The notes: generated by a model not told the origin, from the sequence alone. A stretch of DNA of 64,000 nt from Nocardia jinanensis (GCF_014645735.1 NZ_BMMH01000002.1:849635-913634); one strand, 5' to 3'; positions 53,973-63,370 are shown, counted from the first letter of the stretch. Numbers and translations are program-made.

Positions 53973-55034
53973 TCATTTCCCCGTGGTCGGTGCGGGCCGG
54001 TTCCCGGCGGCGGCGAGTTTCTCCTCGAGCGGGTAGAAGACGTCCGCCGCGGTGACGGCCCGGGTGATCACACCGTTCTGGTAGAAAAGATCCGCAACTC
54101 CTTGCAGGTCGGCTGTGTCCTCGGCAGTCGGGTAGTGCGGCACCGTCGCCCGGCGCCCGAGGTCGATCGCACGCTCGAGCCGTTCACCGGACAGCGCTCT
54201 CGGCCCGGCCTTCTCGAACACGTTCTCGAAATCCGCGGGATCGGCCCGCTGACGCTCGACCAGTTGCTGCAGCGTCTCGAGGTACTTCGCGGCGACGTCG
54301 GGCCGCGCGTCGAGCACCTCGGTGCGGAACGCGACGATCGTATTGTCCGTGGAGCCGACGGTGGCCTCGGTCGCGATCTCGATGGCCCCGCGGGCCTTGG
54401 CTTCCGCGTACGGATCATTGAACGACGCCCACGCGTCGACCTGCCCGGTGGAGAAGGCGGAGGCGGCGTCCGATATCTGTAGCGGCACCCGCTCGACCTG
54501 GTCGAATGGAATCCCTGCCTGCTCCAGCGCCTTCAGCGTGATGTACTCTCCCTTCCCCGCCGGATTGACGGCGATTCGCTTGCCGACGAGGTCCTCGACC
54601 TCTCTGATACCCGAGTCCGGTGAGGCGATGATGCCGGCCTGATCCTGATCCACCGGATCGGCGACCGCGATAATTCGAACACCGACATCCTTCGAGAGCG
54701 CTCCGACGACCGGGCTGTAGGCACCACCGGAGACATCGAGCTCGCCGGCGTTGAACAACTTGAGGTTCGCGCTGAACGAAGGCGGAGCGTTGACCCACTC
54801 GACCTTCGCGCCCAACGGGGCGAGCGCTTCGTCGAAAGTACCGTCTCGCTTGGCCACCGCGAGCGGACCGGAGTTGCCTTCGTCGGTGACCTTGAGAACG
54901 AAGGTGGGTTCGCCGCCCGCTACGGATCCGTCCGCACTATCTCCACCGGAGCCGCACGCGGCGGCAACCAACGCAACGACGGGGAGGATTGCGAGAGCAG
55001 CGCGCACTCGAGATAGGCGGCGGTGGGGACGCAT
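53973..55034 (-). CDS. SsuA-like substrate-binding lipoprotein
   Basis: 353 residues with lipobox LVAAAC near residue 27, then an SsuA-type binding domain (LKVTDEGNSGPLAVAKRDGT, EWVNAPPSFSANLKLFNAGE, ASFNDPYAEAKARG). First gene of the organosulfur operon. ATG at 55034 chosen for the signal peptide. Two inverted repeats and the divergent iclR-type gene lie upstream. Confidence 0.92.
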   Translation of the reverse strand: MRPHRRLSRVRAALAILPVVALVAAACGSGGDSADGSVAGGEPTFVLKVTDEGNSGPLAVAKRDGTFDEALAPLGAKVEWVNAPPSFSANLKLFNAGELDVSGGAYSPVVGALSKDVGVRIIAVADPVDQDQAGIIASPDSGIREVEDLVGKRIAVNPAGKGEYITLKALEQAGIPFDQVERVPLQISDAASAFSTGQVDAWASFNDPYAEAKARGAIEIATEATVGSTDNTIVAFRTEVLDARPDVAAKYLETLQQLVERQRADPADFENVFEKAGPRALSGERLERAIDLGRRATVPHYPTAEDTADLQGVADLFYQNGVITRAVTAADVFYPLEEKLAAAGNRPAPTTGK

Positions 55035-55111
55035 CGTGTTGGCTCCTAGTCCAGAGATGGCGGGGTGCTTAAGGAAGCTAGGCGGCATCCGTAGAGGCGC
55101 CCACCCTTACT

Positions 55112-55128
55112 TTTCCTATGACCGGAAA
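55112..55128. promoter_or_regulatory. IclR operator candidate 1
   Basis: TTTCC-TATGACC-GGAAA, a 5+5-bp inverted repeat with a 7-base spacer, 78 bases upstream of the binding-protein gene. The same arrangement with a different spacer recurs at 55244-55260. Confidence 0.65.
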
Positions 55129-55243
55129 GCTTGACGGGAGAGCTGAGGGCATGTTTGTTCGCCTCTGGAAGCGGAATTGGCGACATTTCCCAGATAGAGG
55201 TCATAGCTGGAAGTCGCGTGGTCACATCCGAATGAATCCACAC

Positions 55244-55260
55244 TTTCCACAATCCGGAAA
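55244..55260. promoter_or_regulatory. IclR operator candidate 2
   Basis: TTTCC-ACAATCC-GGAAA, 44 bases upstream of the IclR start. Identical arms and spacer length to the site at 55112-55128, 132 bases away, as expected for a regulator that controls itself and the divergent operon. Confidence 0.65.
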
Positions 55261-55303
55261 ATTCTATGACCGAGCTGGCCGCGTCCCGTGTTAGCGTCAG
55301 CAC

Positions 55304-56059
55304 GTGGAGCCCACTTCCTCAGCCAATGGCCGACTCCAGTCCGTCACGCGCGCTCTGTCCGTCCTCGCCTGCTTCCGCAACGGCGAAAACCTCGGTGTCT
55401 CCGCGATCGCCCGGCAGCTGGACCTGCCGGTGAGCACTACTCATCGCCTGCTCTCCGCACTCGTCGAGGCAGGCTTCCTGGACAAGGTGGACTCGCCCAG
55501 CCGGTACCGGTTAGGGACCACGCTGGCCGAATACGGTCAGCTCGCCTATCGGCAGCACCGCATCCACCTCGCTGAACCACGCCTCGAAGAGCTGGCGACG
55601 ATCACCGGCGCGAAAGCTTCCATCGCGACGCGGCACGGTAACGATGCCGTGCTGCTGGGAACCAGCAGTTGGCGCGAAGCGGATGGGCACGAGCTACAGG
55701 GACTCCGACTCCCCCTGCATGCGAGCGCACTCGGTAAAGCGCTTCTGGCCTGGGCGCAGACCAGCGAGGAAGAGTTGACCTGGTTGCCGTACGACAGTGG
55801 CACCGCACGTTCGATTTCCGGGCCGGTGGAGCTCGGAAAGGAACTCGCCCATACGCGCGAACGTGGTTACGCGTTCAACGACGAAGAGCTCGTGCGCGGA
55901 TTCCGGACCATCGGCGTACCAATCGGTGATGAACCGGGACAGGTCCGGTTCGCCCTCGGGCTGCGCGGACCTGTCGAGCTGATGATCGACGAACGGGTTC
56001 CATTCTTCGTCGACCTCGCGAAGGTCACCGCCCGCAAGATCGCGGACGTCCTCCACTGA
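55304..56059 (+). CDS. IclR-family regulator of the organosulfur operon
   Basis: 251 residues: winged HTH (LGVSAIARQLDLPVSTTHRL) and IclR effector domain (LPLHASALGKALLAW, RGYAFNDEELVRGFRTIGVP). GTG start. Divergent from the eight-gene operon with 269 bases between, in which two matching inverted repeats lie. Probably senses an organosulfur compound or sulfur status. Confidence 0.9.
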   Translation: MEPTSSANGRLQSVTRALSVLACFRNGENLGVSAIARQLDLPVSTTHRLLSALVEAGFLDKVDSPSRYRLGTTLAEYGQLAYRQHRIHLAEPRLEELATITGAKASIATRHGNDAVLLGTSSWREADGHELQGLRLPLHASALGKALLAWAQTSEEELTWLPYDSGTARSISGPVELGKELAHTRERGYAFNDEELVRGFRTIGVPIGDEPGQVRFALGLRGPVELMIDERVPFFVDLAKVTARKIADVLH

Positions 56060-56215
56060 GCATCGGAGGATTCTCCTTGTCCGCGCCTGCTGGTTCCAGC
56101 GACCGCATCGGCGATACATGATGCGTATCACAGGCTTTCAGTACAGGTAACCGGAGCAGATCCTGGGATAGTCGAAGGGAACAGCACCGACCCTGCACCC
56201 ATCCGGATAGAACGA

Positions 56216-56797
56216 ATGGTCCCTCAACCGAGCAGATATCCCACCGCCGCGACGCGGCTGTGGCGCCTGCGCCCATGGCGCGAAAGTCCGTTGTCGCGTC
56301 CCGGAGATCGCCTCATCGGTTGGCTCGTATGTGGCGCGCTGCTCGTTACCGGCTGGGCCGTCCCGATAGCCACCGCGGTCGGGATCCACGCGCACGGAGC
56401 ACTGAGCGAGTCCGCCGCCGAACAGGCAGCCGGGCGGTACCGCGTGCCCGCAACTCTTCGAGAATCCGCACCCTTCCCCAGCGAATACGACCTCTGCCCC
56501 ACCACCGCGGCCGCCTGGACCGCCGCGGGTACACACCACACCGGCGCCGTCTACGCCCCGGCAGGCTACCGCCGAGGTGAGGTCGTCGAGATCTGGGTGG
56601 ACCGCGCCGGCGCGCACACCACGGCACCTCCGAGTGAATCGTCGGTCCTGTTCGACGCCACCCTCATCGCCGTATTCACCTGGAGTGGTCAGATCCTGCT
56701 CTACAGCGTTCCGGCAGCGATAGCCGCCCGCCGCATCCGATTACGTCAACTGGATCAATGGGATATCGAGTGGGCGCGACTCCACGCCGGATTCTGA
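56216..56797 (+). CDS. Rv1733c-like membrane protein
   Basis: 193 residues with two TM segments (LIGWLVCGALLVTGWAVPI and VLFDATLIAVFTWSGQILLY) flanking an extracytoplasmic domain with GYRRGEVVEIWVDRAG. The layout and N-terminal Arg/Trp-rich segment match the Rv1733c family of mycobacteria, a dormancy-associated antigen of unknown function. No operon partner. Confidence 0.78.
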   Translation: MVPQPSRYPTAATRLWRLRPWRESPLSRPGDRLIGWLVCGALLVTGWAVPIATAVGIHAHGALSESAAEQAAGRYRVPATLRESAPFPSEYDLCPTTAAAWTAAGTHHTGAVYAPAGYRRGEVVEIWVDRAGAHTTAPPSESSVLFDATLIAVFTWSGQILLYSVPAAIAARRIRLRQLDQWDIEWARLHAGF

Positions 56798-56878
56798 ACC
56801 GGAACATGCCGGACGCCGCCCTACGGGTTCATCCGCCGGGGCGGGAGCACGCAGGTGAAACTTGTTGGATGTGTATGT

Positions 56879-57919
56879 TCAGCCGATGAGTACCGCGCGG
56901 GCGGATTCGGCGAGCCGGGCGGGTCGCTCCGACATCTCCGTCACGTCGATGTCCTGTTCACCCATCACTCCGGCGCGGAAACGCGCCGCCACGCCCTCCG
57001 CGATGGCTGCCAGCCGCCACAGCGCGAATGCCTGGTAGTAGGGCAGGTCGTCGAGTGCCCGGCCGGTGGCATCGGCGTAGCGTGCGAGCACCGTGTCGAT
57101 ATCGAGGTAGCCCTCGGCGGGGTCGGGAGCCCAGCCGAACGGTTCGGCCGAGGTCCAGGCGGCGGTGAGCCAGCCGATATCGGCCAGGACATCGCCGACG
57201 GACCACAGCTCCCAGTCCAGAACTGCCCGGACGGTTCCGTCGGGCCCGATCAGCAGGTTGCCCGGGCGGAAGTCGCCGTGGGTGATCCCGGTCCAGCGCT
57301 CGTCCGGCATCCGCCGGGCGAGGAGGTCATGGACCTCCCGGAGGGGCCCGGGTCCGACGCCACCGGCGGTGAGCTGACGGTGCCAGCGGCGCAGCTGGCG
57401 TTCCAGATAGCTACCGGGTCGCCGCTGCTCGGCAAGTGGCCCGGTGGTGGTGTCGACGCCGTGGACGGCGGCGAGCGTATCGACGATATTGCGGGAGGCG
57501 GCGTCGCGTATCTCCTGGGGGATCGCGGCGGCGGTCGCGGGGTCGTCGGGAACGATTCCGTCCACGTTCTCCATGACGTAGAAATCGGCGCCGGTCACGG
57601 CGTGGTCGGTGCAGCAACCCAGGACCGGGGGGACGGGAACCGGGCTGCCGGCGAGCAGGTCGAGGATCCGGAACTCACGGACGACATCGTGCGCGGAGGC
57701 GAGCACGTGTCCGGTGGGCGGCCGGCGCAGCACCCAGCGAGCGCCGGACTCGTCGTGGACACGGTAGGTGAGATTGGACCGGCCGCCGGTGATCAGCTCG
57801 AACCGCAGGGGTGGCACGGCCACTGGGATGTGTTCGGCGAACCAGGAGGTGACCCGCTCGATATCGATACCGGCGGCGACACTCGGGACTGCCGGTCGGT
57901 CACTTTCGTCGTGGACCAT
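56879..57919 (-). CDS. APH-like phosphotransferase (FadE36 type)
   Basis: 346 residues of the aminoglycoside-phosphotransferase-like kinase family: nucleotide-binding ITGGRSNLTYRV, catalytic loop ITHGDFRPGNLL and metal-binding VLDWELWSVGDVLADIGWL. In actinobacteria these enzymes usually sit near acyl-CoA dehydrogenases and may phosphorylate hydroxyacyl compounds rather than antibiotics. No such partner is adjacent here. Confidence 0.88.
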   Translation of the reverse strand: MVHDESDRPAVPSVAAGIDIERVTSWFAEHIPVAVPPLRFELITGGRSNLTYRVHDESGARWVLRRPPTGHVLASAHDVVREFRILDLLAGSPVPVPPVLGCCTDHAVTGADFYVMENVDGIVPDDPATAAAIPQEIRDAASRNIVDTLAAVHGVDTTTGPLAEQRRPGSYLERQLRRWHRQLTAGGVGPGPLREVHDLLARRMPDERWTGITHGDFRPGNLLIGPDGTVRAVLDWELWSVGDVLADIGWLTAAWTSAEPFGWAPDPAEGYLDIDTVLARYADATGRALDDLPYYQAFALWRLAAIAEGVAARFRAGVMGEQDIDVTEMSERPARLAESARAVLIG

Positions 57920-57924
57920 CGATG

Positions 57925-58167
57925 CGCCATCTCCTCGAGCTCCGCCACGGATGCCGTACCGCGGGGCGTCCTGTGTCCGACCAGTCTGCTACATATGAGA
58001 CGTTCTGCGCTAGTGCCCCATATCGAGTGCCGTCCGGCATCGAAATCGGCCCGATCCGCCTTCACGAGCAGCGCGATGATCGCCTGCCGCCGGTCGTCGC
58101 CCAACGCCCTGAACAGCGGCCGGCACGAGGCGAACGTAGCCAGGATGCCGTCGGCCGCGGAGGTCAC
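57925..58167 (-). pseudogene. ArsR-type regulator, N-terminal remnant
   Basis: Starts with GTG at 58167 overlapping the stop of the ketopantoate-reductase remnant. The first 37 residues, ending FRALGDDRRQAIIALLVKAD, match the opening of ArsR-type HTH proteins. Then homology is lost (FDAGRHSIWGTSAERL) and no recognition helix follows, although the frame stays open to 57793. Confidence 0.5.
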
Positions 58168-58577
58168 GGCGCGACCCCGGCCGCGAAATCGGTCCGGAGC
58201 CTGCGCAGCCGAGCCACCGGCAACCCGAGGGACTCCCCCTCCGCGATCCAGCCGTCGAGCATCAGTTCGGTCTGATCGGCCACCTTGGTGAAGTGGACAT
58301 TCAGATAGCGGTCCGGATCGAATGGGGTAAGGGCGGGTAACAACCGACGTATCAGCCGTACCGCCCATTTCGGTGCGCGCGAGCGACTACCTCCGGTTTG
58401 CGCGGCGACGATCGCCGTCGCCTCCGCACCGGCCTCGGCCGCCGGAGTGATATCGGCGCGCAGGACAGGCAGCGACCAGTTCGCCGGCTGCAACGCCGCG
58501 ATGTAGGGGATGATGAGCGCGGCCGTGCGCTCGCCCGCGCGATGAGCCGGGCGCGCACGCCGCCGGCGCGCGTACAC
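58164..58577 (-). pseudogene. Ketopantoate reductase, C-terminal remnant
   Basis: The last 110 residues of a PanE/ApbA-type reductase remain: SLPVLRADITPAAEAGAEAT, then FDPDRYLNVHFTKVADQTEL and MLDGWIAEGESLGLPV. The NADPH-binding N-terminus is missing; the sequence before 58577 has no homology. With the ArsR remnant it formed an operon (GTGA overlap). Confidence 0.65.
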
Positions 58578-58619
58578 CGCCGGTGTCCGTCGCGTCCGGT
58601 CGCCGACGACCGGAGTCGA

Positions 58620-59561
58620 TCACGAATCCGTATCGGGCACGACGCAGCGGAAGCCGAGGTGACATGTGGCCGTGTCCACCGTCTGACTCTGCCGGGCAGC
58701 GGGTCGGTAGCGCAGGCAATAGTTGGCGGCGCACAGGTACGAGCCGCCCTTGACCACATGGCGCGGAAACCGCTGCGCTGTATCCGGTTCGGGATCATCG
58801 ATGAGGGGGCTACGCGGGGCGCAGCAGGTCGTGGCCGGGCGATGCGCACGGATATTGTCGACGGTCCACTCCCACACGTTGCCGGTCATATCGGACAGCC
58901 CGTAGCCATTGGGTGAGTAGGTGCCGACCGCCGTGGTGCCGGGGGTACCCGCTTGCCCCCGGCCGGGGTGGAATTGCCAGGGGAAGGCACCGACCCACAC
59001 ATTGGCCATGCGCCGGCCGGTGGGTTCGAACTCGTCACCCCAGGTGTAGGTGGCCGAGTCCAGTCCACCGCGAGCCGCGTACTCCCATTCGGCTTCCGTC
59101 GGTAGTTGTTTGCCGGCCCACGCCGCGTATGCCGCGGCGTCGCCGTAGGCGATCTGGGTAACGGGGTGGCGGTCGCGCCTGTCCAGCGTGCTGCCGGGCC
59201 CGCGGGGGTGGCGCCAGCACGCACCTGGGACATACCGCCACCACCGGCGCCAATCGTCCATCGGGACCGGCCCCCCGGTGGGCCTGAACACCAGCCCACC
59301 GGGGGTCAGATTCTGCCGGCTCGCATCGGGATAGTCCTCGGCTGCGGGAGTTCGTTCAGCGACGGTGACGTATCCGGTCTGCTTCACGAAGCGACGGAAC
59401 GCGGCGTTGGTCACCGGATGCGCATCGATCCAGAACGCGTCCACTCGCACCCGGCGCACCGGCCGCTCCTCGGGGAAGAAGTCGTTCGATCCCATCGCGA
59501 AATCCCCGCCGGAGATCCGGACCATGCCGCGGCGCGCTGCGGCGTCGGTTTCGGTGGTCAT
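58620..59561 (-). CDS. Formylglycine-generating enzyme (sulfatase activator)
   Basis: 313 residues of the SUMF1/EgtB-type FGE family. The two active-site cysteines are Cys277 and Cys282 in GGSYLCAANYCLRYRPAAR, corresponding to Cys272/Cys277 of the Streptomyces enzyme; the copper-dependent oxidase converts the sulfatase Cys to formylglycine. Other motifs: HPVTNAAFRRFV and LPTEAEWEYAARGG. It follows the sulfatase gene by 11 bases and must activate it. Confidence 0.93.
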   Translation of the reverse strand: MTTETDAAARRGMVRISGGDFAMGSNDFFPEERPVRRVRVDAFWIDAHPVTNAAFRRFVKQTGYVTVAERTPAAEDYPDASRQNLTPGGLVFRPTGGPVPMDDWRRWWRYVPGACWRHPRGPGSTLDRRDRHPVTQIAYGDAAAYAAWAGKQLPTEAEWEYAARGGLDSATYTWGDEFEPTGRRMANVWVGAFPWQFHPGRGQAGTPGTTAVGTYSPNGYGLSDMTGNVWEWTVDNIRAHRPATTCCAPRSPLIDDPEPDTAQRFPRHVVKGGSYLCAANYCLRYRPAARQSQTVDTATCHLGFRCVVPDTDS

Positions 59562-59572
59562 GGGAGGTCGCC

Positions 59573-61924
59573 TCAATCGCGCGAGAACGCGGCGGCCGCC
59601 GCCATCTCCAGGTCGTGGTACGGCTTGCCCGTCACATCTTCGATGACCTGATGCACGGTTCCTCCGGTGAACGGGAACGGCGACCGATAGCGACCGGTAA
59701 CCGATTGTCCGCTGTCCCGGCCCACGCGGACCCCTTCTCCCACACCGGAGAACACGGTGGGCTGGATCCGCATATCGTCGAGTGAACCCACCGGATCCTC
59801 GTCGATGTAGAGGGTGGCTTCACCGGTCGGCGTGAAATTGTCGGGCCGGGTTCCGCGTCGTTCGTAACGAATCCCGAAGATGTGATCGCCGAGCGGTGCC
59901 GGGCGGTCGGAGATGATTGCCTGTTCCTCTTCACCGAGGAAGTTGTAGACGTACTGCAGGCGACCGTCCTGGACGAACAAGGCGTGCCCACCGAGCCGCC
60001 CGCCGTGGGCGAACAGCACCCCCTGCGCATCACCGCCGGTGACGGTCATCTCCGCGAGCAACGCGAACGACCGGCCGCGGATCTCGAGAGCCGCACCCGG
60101 CCCCACCTCCGCGAGGCCGGGGTAATAGACAGCGCGGTCCCGGCTCTTGGCGAACGACGGGCGATCGCGCATCATCGTGGAGACTATGTCGAGATCGTTG
60201 AGTGGCATTCCGCTGTACTTCCGTGCCTCCGAGAACCACAGCGCTTTCATCTCCTCCAGCTTCTCGGGGTGAACCTCGGCCAGATCGTGTATCTGGCTGC
60301 GGTCCTCCTCGATATGGAACAACTCCCAGCGGTCGGCGTCGAAATGTCCCCAACCGGAGGGGCACGCGGCGTGTACCGCGTCGGCGAACCACCCGCGATA
60401 CCAGATGCCGCGTGTGCCGAGCATCGAATAGAACTGGGTGTGCTTGCCGACATCGGCATCCGCGTTATCGAGCAACCCCCGGAAACTGACCCCCTCCAAA
60501 GGACGCTGCACCACATTCTTCACCGTGTCCGGGGGCGTGATACCCAGCAGCTCGTAGACGGTGGGGGTGATATCGCAGACGTTGACGTATCGGTGGCGCA
60601 ACTCGCCGCGGGCAGCTATCCCGGCCGGCCACGACATGAGGCATGGGTCGGCGATACCGCCTTCGTGCGAGGCATACCGTTTGTACAGTTTGTACGGCGT
60701 ATTGAACGCCATCGCCCACCCGATGCTGTAGTGATTGTAGGTGGTCGGCGAACCCAGCTCGCCGAGCTTGGCCAGGCTGTCCTCGATCGTATCGATATAG
60801 CCGTTGAAGAATTTCATCTCGTTGGCGGACCCGTTCGGGCCTCCCTCGCCACTCGCGCCGTTGTCCGAGAAAGCGACGATGATCGTATTGTCCAGCTGAC
60901 CACTCTCCTCGAGATAGTCGAGGAGCCGTCCGATCTGCGCATCGGTGTAGGACAGGTACCCCGCGAACACTTCCGCCTGCCGGCCGAACAGCTGCTTCTC
61001 GTCCTCCGACAGTGAATCCCATTCCCGCACCGTGTCCTGCGCCGGCCACGGTATGCCCTCCGCACTCTTCTCCGCCGTATACGGGTTCATGGGCGACAGT
61101 TCGGTGTTCGCCGGAACCAGGCCCATGCGTTTCTGGTTCTCCAGCACGATTTCGCGATACTTCTCGTAGCCCATATCGAATCGGCCGCGGTATTTGTCGG
61201 CCCATTCCCGCGCTACATGGTGCGGCGCGTGACCGGCTCCCGGGCACAGATAGGTGAACCACGGTTTGTCGGGTGCGATCACCTTCGCGTCGCGAATGAA
61301 CTCGATCGTTCTGTCGGCCAGATCCTTCGACAGGTGATAGCCGTCTTCCGGCGCGTAGGGCTGCGAGATCGGGTGATTGTCGTAGACCAGATTCGGGAAC
61401 CACTGATCGGCCTCGCCACCGAGGAAACCGTAGAACCGCTCGAACCCGCGCCCCAGCGGCCAATGCCGCTTCGACGCCGCGAGGTTTCCCTCCTCGAGCG
61501 GGGTCAGATGCCATTTCCCGACCGCGTAGGTGTTCCACCCGCGCTCGGCCAGGACCTCCGAGCACAACGCGGTGTCGTCCGGTATCCGGCCACACATGCT
61601 CGGGAACCCGTCGGTGAATTCTTCGATGGTCGCCATACCGACCGAGGTAGCGTTCCGCCCGGTCAGCAGCGAGGCACGGCTGGGTGAACACAGGGCGGTG
61701 GTGTGAAACTGCGTGAACTGGACGCCGCGGTCGGCGATACGTTTCATATTCGGCATCTCGACCAGACCGCCGTAGCAGTCCCAGGTGCCGATCCCGATAT
61801 CGTCCCACACGAGATACAGAACGTTCGGCGCGCCCGGCGGCGCCCCGGGCTCGATGAAGGGCGCCCAATCGGCGACCGAATCACGAATATCGAGTGCGAT
61901 ATGCCCGTCGAACCTGCTGGTCAT
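59573..61924 (-). CDS. Arylsulfatase (type I, formylglycine)
   Basis: 783 residues. The formylglycine motif is Cys79 in LCSPSRASLLTG; metal-binding Asp41/Asp42 lie in YLVWDDIGIG, and the second metal site is in VAFSDNGASGEGG. It hydrolyses sulfate esters and releases sulfate. No signal peptide is evident, so it is probably cytoplasmic. The C-terminal 150 residues form an extra beta-rich domain. Start at the second of two adjacent ATGs, six bases after GGAGG. With the FGE gene it extends the sulfur theme of the region. Confidence 0.94.
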   Translation of the reverse strand: MTSRFDGHIALDIRDSVADWAPFIEPGAPPGAPNVLYLVWDDIGIGTWDCYGGLVEMPNMKRIADRGVQFTQFHTTALCSPSRASLLTGRNATSVGMATIEEFTDGFPSMCGRIPDDTALCSEVLAERGWNTYAVGKWHLTPLEEGNLAASKRHWPLGRGFERFYGFLGGEADQWFPNLVYDNHPISQPYAPEDGYHLSKDLADRTIEFIRDAKVIAPDKPWFTYLCPGAGHAPHHVAREWADKYRGRFDMGYEKYREIVLENQKRMGLVPANTELSPMNPYTAEKSAEGIPWPAQDTVREWDSLSEDEKQLFGRQAEVFAGYLSYTDAQIGRLLDYLEESGQLDNTIIVAFSDNGASGEGGPNGSANEMKFFNGYIDTIEDSLAKLGELGSPTTYNHYSIGWAMAFNTPYKLYKRYASHEGGIADPCLMSWPAGIAARGELRHRYVNVCDITPTVYELLGITPPDTVKNVVQRPLEGVSFRGLLDNADADVGKHTQFYSMLGTRGIWYRGWFADAVHAACPSGWGHFDADRWELFHIEEDRSQIHDLAEVHPEKLEEMKALWFSEARKYSGMPLNDLDIVSTMMRDRPSFAKSRDRAVYYPGLAEVGPGAALEIRGRSFALLAEMTVTGGDAQGVLFAHGGRLGGHALFVQDGRLQYVYNFLGEEEQAIISDRPAPLGDHIFGIRYERRGTRPDNFTPTGEATLYIDEDPVGSLDDMRIQPTVFSGVGEGVRVGRDSGQSVTGRYRSPFPFTGGTVHQVIEDVTGKPYHDLEMAAAAAFSRD

Positions 61925-62297
61925 CATCAACCTCCGGAACGGAGTGCTGTCGGCTCGCCGTTTTTCCACAGGCCGGGCCCGCTACCTCACCGTGCACCCG
62001 CGCGTATGACGATCGCGGGGCCTCGACGCCTGGTTGGGCACTCCCAGCTCCGGCGACACTGCTGAGAGTCGAGGCTTGCTCGAGGCGCGACGCGCACGAC
62101 CGCGCCTCCTCCCGGACTCGATATCCGGATACTCGCTGATCAACACCTTCCGTACCCATGAAAGCGCACCGACCGGACAGGATTCAAGTCACCGTTCGAT
62201 CCGGGTCACCGCGCGCTCCGGTAGGTAGCCCTTGTGGGCACCGCCGCGAGCCGACCCGGCGCAAGAGTTCATATCCGGAGGGGAGTTCGGCGTGAAC
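61925..62297. other. Intergenic region without a recognisable gene
   Basis: 373 bases between the sulfatase start and the end of the HdeD-like gene. It should contain the promoter of the sulfatase operon. A weak 7-bp inverted repeat (GAGTTCA/TGAACTC) lies at 62265-62299, overlapping the stop of the next gene; nothing else was seen. Confidence 0.4.
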
Positions 62298-62885
62298 TCA
62301 TATGGCGCTCGGCGTATTCTTCGCCCCGCTGCGCACGTGGAAAGCGCTGACGACCTCCACGATGCCCATGAAGATCAACCACCAGCCGGCCACCAGGGTC
62401 AGCACCGCGACCGAGTTGAACGGCCAGACGATCAACATCCCGCCACCGATCAGCAGCACGATGCCGAAAAAGATATTCCAGCCGCGCCCGGGGGTGCCCG
62501 AGGGCACGTCGGCGCCGGCGACCAGTACCGCAACGCCGCGGAACATCCAGCCGATACCGATCCACAGGGCCATCAGGAGCACAGCGTCGCCGAGATGGCG
62601 CAGTGCGAAGAAGGCCAGGATGAACGACAGCACGGCGCTGACGATCAGCATGACCCGCCAACCGCTCGACACATGACTGCCGAACGCCGCGACCAGCTGG
62701 AAGATGCCCGAAACCAGCAGGTAGATACCGAACAGGATGGCCAGGACCACGATCGTCGGTCCCGGCCAGAGCAGAACCAGGACACCGACGACCACCGACG
62801 CCGAGCCGATGATCAGCATCGCCTGCCACGCGCGACGTGCCAGTTGATGCAGCGGCCCCTCGTACTGTGTTTCGCTGGATGTCAT
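62298..62885 (-). CDS. HdeD/DUF308-family membrane protein
   Basis: 195 residues with six TM helices in three pairs, each starting like IIGSASVVVGVLVLLWPGPT, typical of the HdeD family, whose members are linked to acid or general stress resistance. No operon partner. Confidence 0.88.
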   Translation of the reverse strand: MTSSETQYEGPLHQLARRAWQAMLIIGSASVVVGVLVLLWPGPTIVVLAILFGIYLLVSGIFQLVAAFGSHVSSGWRVMLIVSAVLSFILAFFALRHLGDAVLLMALWIGIGWMFRGVAVLVAGADVPSGTPGRGWNIFFGIVLLIGGGMLIVWPFNSVAVLTLVAGWWLIFMGIVEVVSAFHVRSGAKNTPSAI

Positions 62886-63139
62886 GGAGGCATGATATGA
62901 CGGCGACAGTCAATTGCTGATGATTAGCCGTCGGTGAACGGGGACCGCGCGTCAGCCGTGTCGTCAGCACCCGGTTCCGGCCGGGACTCGGCGGTTTCCG
63001 CCAGCGGATCACCTCGTAGCGAAAGATCACCGCCGCCGGATGGCGATGTTGTCGCAACGCTCGAAACCGGCCGAGTAGCTCGTTCGCCGCGATATTGCCA
63101 CGCAGTCCACCTCCAGTCGACGCAGCGGGCGGGCAGGTG

Positions 63140-63370
63140 TGCGGCACGCAGCTCCGGATGGGCGCCGGTGAGCTTCTTGGCCCATCCGGCCGGCGACAGG
63201 TCACTGCCCTCGAACGCCGGCAGGTCGAAGCGCCGGCTATTGGCGTCGAAGACGTCGGCACCGGCATCGACGAGCGATCCGAGAAGCACCCCCAGCTCGT
63301 CCGGAGTCTCGGCGACGCGGGCGGTGTAGTCCTGCTGTTTGTGCTGGGAGAAGCGGAAGAGGCTGTCCAC
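63140..63370 (-). pseudogene. Old-yellow-enzyme (NADH:flavin oxidoreductase) remnant
   Basis: About 75 residues survive: HKQQDYTARVAETPDELGVL, then DAGADVFDANSRRFDLPAFE and GSDLSPAGWAKKLTG, the barrel strand region before the C-terminal FMN-binding part of OYE-like enzymes. Sequence after about 63140 is unrelated. The 5' end overlaps a ferredoxin-type fragment on the other strand near 63350. Confidence 0.7.

Noticed and set aside
56855..58291. A 478-residue plus-strand frame opposite the phosphotransferase
   Set aside because: Gly/Val-rich antisense translation. The minus strand carries the HGDFRPGN kinase motif.
59882..61015. A 377-residue plus-strand frame opposite the sulfatase
   Set aside because: Antisense shadow, no motif, while the sulfatase frame is fully conserved.
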